Origin: Cryphonectria parasitica EP155
Taxonomy: Eukaryota > Ascomycota > Sordariomycetes > Diaporthales > Cryphonectriaceae
Direction of reading: 5' to 3'
NCBI RefSeq assembly: GCF_011745365.1
Contig: NW_024468918.1
Location: 682,001-746,000, forward strand
DNA length: 64,000 nt
Position numbers and translations under genes: made by a program
The notes under the pieces: generated by a model
The model's input: only the letters and a program-made list of their open reading frames with translations
What the model was told of the DNA's origin: nothing
Databases searched by the model: none
Part shown: in pieces, positions 56,227 to 64,000 of the stretch
How the letters are laid out: the number at the start of each line of letters is the position of its first letter
Position numbering within the stretch: position 1 is the stretch's first letter

Positions 56227-56536
56227 TGTCAGAGCTTGTATATGCACAAAGGAAATAGGTAGCCTTTGCAATCCCTGGTAGCGGTCCAGAGCTGCTGCAA
56301 GGGCTTCGCTCTGAAGCAGTGCTCTCGTACGATGCTGCGTGGCCATTAGGCTATTGTCATCCCATCTAGTCCAGGCCAATTGTGTACATAAGGGAAAGGG
56401 GAACAATAGATTCAGCAGCGAAAAAGAGGAGGAGGGAGATAGGTTCAGTAGTTCCTTTGAATGGAAGCATCAACAGAGCGGCTTGGGAGCAGCTTACACC
56501 CCTTCACCTCACTTGTGTGCTCTTTTTACCCTGACA
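56227..56536 (+). repeat. 3' LTR of element C
   Basis: 310 bp, ending ACCCTGACA. The last 60 bp keep GGCTTGGGAGCAG and ACCCCTTCACC, mutated in the 5' LTR. Confidence 0.93.
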
Positions 56537-58046
56537 GTTAACTAGAGAGATTTTTCGTAGAATTTTGAATAGTTCTAGTTTCTTGTAATCAAGTTTGTTG
56601 CTAAGCTTGATTATTTTAATATTTTTGCAAAGTAGGTATACTTTATTTCCTTTCTGTAGGATTAGTTTCTTAATTCTTTTGAAGTTTGCATAGTATATTA
56701 TTTGTTCTTGAACAAATTGTAGTTCTAACTGAAGTTTTTCTTGAATCTTCTTGATTTTTCTAATTCTTTTGTTTGCAGCTTCTGCATCTACTTCTTGCAA
56801 TGCCTTGTAATAAGCTATTAAATTGTATCTATAGAGTATAAAGAATAGTGATTTCTTTATTATGCTTATATTCATGCTATTATAAGCAAACTATATAAAA
56901 AGCAATAGATTAATTCAATTATTCTATTCCTGGTTAATATAGTATTATAAGTACTGTTTAATAATCTGATTTATTCTTTCTGTTTGTTCATCTATTTGCA
57001 AGTAGAATGCTATAAACATTCTGTAATATATTCCAAGCTGTTTCATAAGTAAAGTTCAAAACTTTGAATTGAACTTTCTATTTCTATTAGAGATTACTTC
57101 TTCTAGTATGCTGTAGTTAGCAATGATTATTCTGAGAAATGCATATGCGAGTTCTTCTGCTGTACTGCTTTTCTTATAGAGAAGAAAATAAGCATATTTA
57201 CTCAGTTTGCAAATTACTATTAGAATGCTATTATATTGCATCTTAGTTAAAGATTCTTGTAAGAAAGATAGCTTGATAATAAAGTTTAGATTAATAGATT
57301 GCTAAATAATTATAAGTATTAGTAGGAAGTATAGTAGTTTGTAAAGCTTATATCTTTCTGTTTTATTCTTCTTGCAGCTATTGTATTATTATAAGATATT
57401 CTTAATTCTTTTTCTAAAGCTTAATAGATTTTAGTATTTTTTGATATATTTATAAATTGCTCTAATTCTCTGATATTCATATGCTAATATGCTGTATATA
57501 TCTTTAATATATTTATTTTGTTTATCTGGAATTATTAATTCTAAATCTTTTTCTGAAGATTTAATTCTAAAAGCAGCATTCAGTTCTCTGTACGCATTAA
57601 CAAGATTTCCCAACTTGTTTTAAGCAAAGATATTCTATATATCTGAGGAATCTGTATTTCGATAATCTGATCTTCTGCTAAGAGCATTTGCTTATCTGTT
57701 TTCTGAGCTTTTGTAATATACAATCTTGAAGTCGAATTGTAAAAGAAATTCTGCTTATCTAACTTGTTATTTATTCAAAACTTTGATTGTTATAAATGTA
57801 GTTAGATTTTTGTAATCTGAGCGCATTATGATTGGATGCTATATACTAATGAGATAGTATTGCTATTTCTCAAAGGCTTTTATTATTGCTATAAGCTTCT
57901 GATTAGAGATTCTGTAATTGATTTCTAGCTCGTTCAATTTCTTCAAGAAGTTGCTTACAATTCTTAAACATTCTTAATCATTTTGCTAATCAAGTTATTC
58001 TCCGAGTATATATCCTAATATATCAGTTTCAATTTCAAAAGGCTTG
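56537..58046 (-). pseudogene. Integrase and part of RNase H of copy D
   Basis: After the GTTAA target copy, the complement reads the integrase C-terminal part (56875-56537: KLDYKKLELFKILRKI), the core near 57241-57056 (QYNSILIVICKLSKYAYFLL, ISNRNRKFNSKF with first and second catalytic Asp both Asn), the zinc-finger part near 57480-57350, and RNase H from about 57640 to 58046. Copy I then interrupts it. Confidence 0.82.
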
Positions 58047-58510
58047 TATTATAACTCATCCAACATGCAGATCATCAGCCAGAATACCCGGAACAACTGT
58101 TCGAAAAGACAGAGAAGAATTCAATATCTTAAAAACTAAAGCTTACATAAGCAAGAATTAGGATTACAGAATCAGAATGGATCAGTAGCTGATCTATAGT
58201 AATCCGGATCAGTTGGATTATTCAGATAATCCAAGAAATCTAATAACCAATACTACTAACAGAACTGAAAAGCTGAATATATAAGAATATATTCATTCCC
58301 ATTAAATAAATCTTATATATAGCTTTTCAGTTATTAATCTAAGTATTCAGTTTTATATACTAAATAGCTCCAAAGATAATAAATACTTGTATTACTTATT
58401 AAAACTTGTATAGTTCTGTATTCAAGAACTTGATATTTTAATACTGCTCTTATTAGCATAAATCTCTTTGTATATTTAGAAATCTTTGGATTGCTATAGT
58501 ACTTATTACA
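58047..58510 (+). repeat. 5' LTR of copy I
   Basis: 464 bp, TATTATAACTCATCCAAC...CTTATTACA. The TATA region TATATAAGAATA is at about 58277-58290. A palindromic module GGATTATTC/GATAATCC lies near 58213-58232. Confidence 0.92.
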
Positions 58511-58589
58511 TTTTAATAACTCTTATTCAAGAATGGTTCAGTATTACTTCTTAAGCAATATAGAATATAATAGCTTTTCTAGAAATCTC

Positions 58590-60650
58590 TTTATTCTTAT
58601 ATACCCCTACTTAGAAAGAACTAATTAATTAGATATATCAGCTTATTCAGTATATTCAGAATCTACGCAAACAATAGCAGGCTTAGAGCGCTATTATTGC
58701 TAACTAGCAAGCTTAGCTAGCTTAACAAGCTCAGCAGACACAATTTACTTCTATAATTACTAGTAGTGCTGAGAAAGCATATAAGATGAACAAATCTGCT
58801 ATATATAATAGCAATCAAAAGATGCTATATAGATTTCTTATCTACTGCAAAGCATATTTCCTGTATTACAAGACTCAGTTTACTAAGAAATCTGAGAAAA
58901 TTATTCTTATAGAAACTCATTTCGAAAAGAATGCTCTTATCTAATACAAGCCTTCTCTATACAATTACTTGAAGTATCAGAATAATTCCGATATATATAC
59001 TCAGAGTACTAAGAATATATTTAATTCTTTTAAAAGCTTTAAGAAAGCTTTCAAAGAAATCTTTGATAATTCTAACGAAGAATATACTACAGCTTAGCAG
59101 CTCATAAATCTTAAGCAAACTAAATCAGCTTCTACTTATATAATTAGATTTAAGCAATTCTTAGCACAACTTCCATAGAAAGATAAGAATCTTATAAAGT
59201 ATTATTATAAGAAATTCAAGAATAATATTAAAAATGAAATCTTCAAGTAGAATTAGCTAGAAAACTTTGCAATATTCTCTAATCAAGCTATCTGCATTAA
59301 TAACTATCTATATGAATAATGAATAAAGAAGTTTAAGAAGAAAGAAAGCTAGATTTAGAGATTTCCAGCTAATATAAGCAAGAAACTCCAAAATAAGAAT
59401 AGCAGTTGATATAGCAGTATAGCTTAGAATAGCATTATACATGCTAATTTTATGGAACTTAATATAGCTAATAAGCAGTATAGCAAGAAGAATAGTATTA
59501 CTTGCTATAACTGCAATAAATAAGAATATATAGCATGCAATTGCTATTAATTCTAGAAAAATAAATAGCAATTAGTTTAGAAAGAATGCTAGATAAATAT
59601 TACTTAATAATAAGAATTCAATTAATTGAGCAAAAACATTCTCTTGAAGCAAGTATTGAACTCTATTAATTATGAAAGTTTTAGCTGAATATTCTATTAT
59701 AATAATAATTGCTTAATATATCTTTCGAGTAAGAAAGATTTAGAATAATTCTCTTAGAAACCTAAGCGCTATAAGCAGATAGCAACAGCAGAGCGAGGGT
59801 ATATGCTCAGCACAACTACGAGCAGCAACAACTTGAACTGCTCTGATATTACTGAACAAAGTATTCAGGCACTGGAGAAAGAGCTTAATAATAATGCTCT
59901 TCGCTATTCCTTATCATCTGTACTAGATACTATAATCAGAGAAATGAATAAAGGATAATACTCTCTTAGTTATTAGTATAAATATCTAAATAATACTGAA
60001 AATGCTTTTCAAGCAATGGAAAGATTAAGCTAGAACGAATAATCTAATGATTTATTGAAATTTCCTGTAAACAATAAATTCAAGAAATCTATAAGAAAGT
60101 TTCCCTTCAGTATTGAATAAAATAAGAAAACAACATGAATTGAATATTTTGTTTATAAAATAGAACTAGAGAAGCTCTTTATCTGCATTTCCTTGCAGAA
60201 TATTGAAGTATAAGAAAATGAGAACTTTCGAATTAGCTTACTTTACAATCTATATTACGAACTAGCTTGAATCTCCTGCATTTATTATAGCTGCAGAATG
60301 CATTTCTCAGATAAAGTATAATATAAATAGTTTTCTATTAGAGAACTAGAATAAATTCTTTAAGCTATTAAAGAATAGAAACTCTGCTTTAGAGAGATTT
60401 TCAATAGATAATACTATAATGTATATATTGAACTATTAGATAACTGCTTTATGCAATATATAAATAAAAAAATAAAATAATAGTAGTATAAAATAATACT
60501 CTATATAATTTATATCAATAACAAGATTTGCAATTAGCATTAACAGAAGAAAGATTAGAAATAATAATAATATAAGCAAAAGCAAGCTAAGAAGCTTGCT
60601 TGAGAAGCAGCAAAGCAAGCTTAGAAGAATAAGCAGTTCTCAATAAACTC
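58590..60650 (+). pseudogene. gag of copy I
   Basis: It aligns with gag of G: start near 58605, Gln/Ala-rich stretch with stops, KMNKSAIY block near 58787, knuckle CYNCNK-stop-EYIACNC at about 59500-59545 (His lost), Lys/Gln/Ala-rich stretch near 60570-60630. Interrupted throughout. Confidence 0.72.
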
Positions 60651-60699
60651 AAAAGAACAGAATTGCTTGTAAAAGAACTGCAGATGATTAGACTGGAAT

Positions 60700-63600
60700 A
60701 GTTCCTATATAGAGCTTTCAAAGCAGATTATACTCATATTAAGTTTAATATATACATTCAAGAATATAAATACAGCATACTATTAAATAGTAGCGCTTAG
60801 AGAAACTTTATATTTCTATATATCATTAATCAAGCATAACTACAATGGAAATGAAAGAGATATTTATATACTCTCAGTATTATAGAAGAACAATCTATTG
60901 TATATAACTAAGAAGTAATCAATAAGAAAACTAATTATCTATCTATCTTAATTCAGAAGCATGCAATCTAGATTTCTTTTGATATTACAGATATAGCATA
61001 GTATAAGCTGATTATAAAACTTTCATAGCTTAAAGAGCATAATTCTCAAATCAATTGAACTACTAGCTAGATCTTATAAGAACAAGCTATATTCAGAGAG
61101 ATAGTTATAATCAATAATGCAGAATCAAAGCTAGTAATTAAAGAATATTCAGGAAAAGAAGCTTTATACAATTTCATATATACTTTCAAGTTAGCAGAGC
61201 TAGCAGTTTAAGAAGAAGAATCTAGTAATAAGCGAATTCAAATAGTGCTAGAATGCTAATAAATTAGCAAAATAATAGAAGCGAGATTCTCAGCAAGTTA
61301 GTTTGCTCTGAAGCAATAAGGAAAAGCTTTAGAATGTAAATTGTAGAATTATATAGGAAAAAACTCGAAATCAGGCTCTCAAGCACTTGGTTCAGCTCGG
61401 AGCAAATGCTTAAAGCTCTTGAAAATGCTATCAGAAAAGAAGCATGCTTAACAGTATCTACTGTTTCTTTAGATAGCAGAAATAGCATATGAATCAGAAC
61501 TAATACTTGCGAACATATTATAAGAATATTACAAATTTAAGAAACTATTTCAGAAAGAATTGAATATAGAATTATCAGAATATAGCTTATATAATTACAA
61601 GATTCTGCTATAAGAAGGGAAATAGCTTAAATTCTTCTCTATCTATAAACTGAATAAAGCATAGCTAGAAGCACTTAGGAAGTATTTCAATAAGAACTTT
61701 AAGAAAGAATATATATAATCATTGCAATTACTAGCAGAATATTCTATTTTGTTTATATCTAAAAAGAATAGCAAGCTTAGACTATATATTGATTATAAGC
61801 AACTTAATGATATTATAATTAAAAACTAATATTTATTACTACTTATCAAGGAATTATAAGATAAGCTGCAAGAAGTATAGTAATTTACAGTTCTAAATCT
61901 AAAAGAAGCTTATAATCTAATTAGAATAAAGAAAGAAGAAGAATGGAAAACTGCTTTTAGAACATATTATAAATACTACAAATATTTGATTATACTCTTT
62001 AGTTTAATAAATACTTTAGCTTTATTCCAGAAGATAATTAATTATATTCTATATAAGCATCTGAATTAGTTTATAATTGCTTATCTCAATAATATTCTTA
62101 TTTACTCTTGAATATTAGAAGAATATAAGAAATATATGAAAACAGTATTATAAATGCTTTAGAATATAAAGCTTCTTATAGAATCTACAAAGAGCTATTT
62201 TCATATACAAAAAGTTGATTATCTCAAATTCATAATCAAATTAGAATATATCAAGCTACAGAAGAATAAGATAAAAGCTATTAGAAACTAGCTAATTCTC
62301 AGAAATATTAGAAATATTAGATCTTTTCTCGAATATATTAACTTCTATAAACAATTTATTAAGAATTATAGCTGAATTGCATACTCTTTTACAAATCTCA
62401 CTAAAAAAGAATAGCTTTTCAAATAAATCTTCAAAATACAAGAAGCTTTTAATAAGATTATCAGGCATATTATCTCAGAACTAGTTCTATATAAAGCAGA
62501 TCTCTACAAATCCTTTGAAATTAAAACTAATATATCGAGATATGCATTCAGAGAATAACTTAGCTAGCAAGATAATTAAGAATATCTAAGAATTATAAGC
62601 AACTTTTCAAAGAAGTTGAATAGCTTAGAAATCAACTACAGAATTCCTAATTAGAAACTTATAGCAATAATAAAAGCTTTCAAGAAGTAATAATACTATT
62701 TTATTAGCATACAATACTCAATTATAGTTTACTCGGATTATAAGAATCTAACTATATTTATAATAATTAAGATTTTGAATAAGCAATAAGTTAGATAAGC
62801 AGAATTTCTTTTACAATTCGATTTCAAGATTGTATACTACAAAAGCTTAGAAAATGAATAAGCAGATGCTCTTAGCAGAAGATCAGACTATCAAGATACA
62901 GACTCTTTAGATATATAGAATATCTTTGCTTAAGATAAATCAGGAAATCTCGTTAATATATATAGAGAACTGAATACTGCTCTTAGAATCGGATTCTTAG
63001 AAAGGAATTCAGAATTAATAATTCCAAATAAACAAGACAACTATATTAAGAATATATATAATATATCAGTATATAAGCATTAGAGAGTTAGAATAATCTA
63101 TAAATATATTAAAAGATATTGAAATCTATCAGATCTTAGGAAAAGAATTAAAAGCATTTTATAATAATACAATAGCTACAAGAAGAATAAAGTAGAAAGA
63201 TATAAGCTTTATAAACTACTGCATTCCTTATTAATACTTATAACTATTTAGCAATTTATTAGTTTAAACTTTATTACCAAGCTACCTTTCTTATAAGAAC
63301 TCTTAACTAAGATGCAATGCAATAGCATTCTAGTAATGATTTGCAAACTAAGCAAGTATGCTTATTTTCTTCTCTATAAGGAAAGCAATATAGCAGAGAA
63401 ACTTGCATATACATTTCTCAGAATGATTATTGCTAATCATAGTATGCTAAAAGAAATAATCTCCGATAGAAATAGAAAGTTTAATTCAAAATTTTGAACT
63501 TTGCTTATAAAACAGCTCGGAATATACTATAGAATATCTATAGCATTTCATCTGCAAACAGATAAATAGATAGAAAGAATAAATCAGATTATTGAATAAT

Positions 63601-64000
63601 ATCTTCAATACTATATTAACTAGGAATAGAATAACTAAATTAATCTATTGCTTCTTATACAGTTCGCTTATAATAGCGCAGATATAAGCATAATAAAGAA
63701 ATTATTATTCTTCATATTTTATAAATACAATCCAATAGCTTATTACAAAGCACTGCTAGAAGCAAATATAGAAGCTGCAGATAAAAGAATTAAGAAGATT
63801 AAGAAAGTTCAGAAGAAACTCCAATCAGAATTACAATTTATTCAAGAATGAATAATGCAGTATACAAACTCCAAAAGAATTGAGAAACTAATCCTACAGA
63901 AGGAAGATAAGATCTACTTACTTCGAAAAAATATTAAAACAACTAGACTTAGCAATAAACTTGATTATAAGAAGTTAGGATTATTCAAAATCTTGCAATA
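60700..64000 (+). pseudogene. pol of copy I: protease, RT, RNase H, integrase (partial at the window edge)
   Basis: Protease motif LLNSSA at 60780-60797. RT at about 61620-62330, with YLNN at 62082-62093. RNase H at about 62500-62900. Integrase core: QCNSILVMICKLSKYAYFLL (first Asp to Asn) and ISDRNRKFNSKF, which keeps the second catalytic Asp. The C-terminal part with KIKKVQKKLQSELQFIQ reaches 64000. The chromodomain and antisense ORF, if present, lie outside. Confidence 0.82.

Larger units (their letters stand above)
49229..56536 (+). mobile_element. Element C: second Ty3/Gypsy chromovirus family, complete
   Basis: The 7,308-bp element has 310-bp LTRs (TGTTAGGGCTTG...CTAACA and TGTCAGAGCTTG...CTGACA) and a perfect target duplication GTTAA (49224-49228 and 56537-56541). 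It is inserted in copy D. Gag, RT, RNase H, integrase and chromodomain are present but differ clearly from copies A-I. It carries about 1.6 kb between pol and the 3' LTR, which holds an antisense gene candidate. Confidence 0.93.
47673..58046 (-). mobile_element. Chromovirus copy D, partial, split by element C and cut by copy I
   Basis: The 3' LTR (47673-48138, 466 bp), antisense ORF, chromodomain, integrase and part of RNase H are visible. Element C (49229-56536) is inserted between chromodomain and integrase. At 58047 copy I is inserted, and the rest of D lies outside the window. Same subfamily as E and F. Confidence 0.88.
58047..64000 (+). mobile_element. Chromovirus copy I, 5' part (runs off the window)
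   Basis: The 464-bp 5' LTR is followed by leader, gag, protease, RT, RNase H and integrase up to the last base of the window, just before the chromodomain. The 5 bp before it (58042-58046, GCTTG) should be found repeated after its 3' LTR. Same LTR type as E, F and D. Confidence 0.9.

Noticed and set aside
1..64000. tRNA, rRNA or other structured RNA genes.
   Set aside because: I saw no tRNA-like A/B boxes with a foldable cloverleaf and no rRNA-like stretch. A program scan (tRNAscan-SE, Infernal) would be decisive.

Overview
This window is from a filamentous ascomycete (Pezizomycotina). Three things point there: a degenerate heterokaryon-incompatibility (HET) domain gene, a broken fungal-type arylsulfatase gene, and a very large AT-rich block of LTR retrotransposons eroded almost only by C-to-T/G-to-A transitions. 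That pattern is the signature of repeat-induced point mutation (RIP). No intact protein-coding gene of normal length was found. Nearly everything is a relic, read by comparing the copies in the window with each other.

Layout. Positions 1-5515 are balanced in base composition. They hold an unidentified coding relic, a HET-domain pseudogene on the + strand, and an arylsulfatase pseudogene on the - strand. A Fot1/pogo DNA transposon (2067-3906, TA target duplication, about 43-bp inverted ends) splits the arylsulfatase close to its C-terminus. Its 5' part is cut off at 5516 by an LTR. From 5516 to the end of the window everything is nested Ty3/Gypsy LTR elements of the chromovirus type (pol ends in a chromodomain).

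Nesting, worked out from LTR ends (TG..CA or their RIP products) and 5-bp target duplications. Left nest: LTR fragment L1 > gag-only element O > copy A (6921-14413, TTAAG); the 3' LTR of O holds P > copy B (16723-23754, - strand, CTAAG). A scrambled junction lies at 23896-24395. Right nest: H > E (24729-47086, ACTAA) > F (29312-44206, CTCCT/CTTCT) > G (31525-38945, TAAGA). H also holds J > D > C (49229-56536, GTTAA, a different 310-bp-LTR family) and D > I (58047 to beyond the window).

Each complete copy is LTR - leader - gag (CCHC knuckle) - protease - RT - RNase H - integrase - chromodomain - extra region - LTR. The most interesting feature is in the extra region. It carries an open frame on the strand opposite to gag-pol, coding a cysteine-rich N-terminus followed by a basic, charged, coiled-coil-like stretch. 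Its stop codon overlaps the pol stop codon. I can trace it in A, B, D, E, F, G and the H fragment, and G has the best copy (37793-38308, complement). Element C carries an unrelated-looking antisense gene candidate in the same place, including a GC-rich island that escaped RIP. In all six complete elements the outer ends of the two LTRs are clearly less mutated than the inner ends, which suggests that RIP weakens at the repeat edges.
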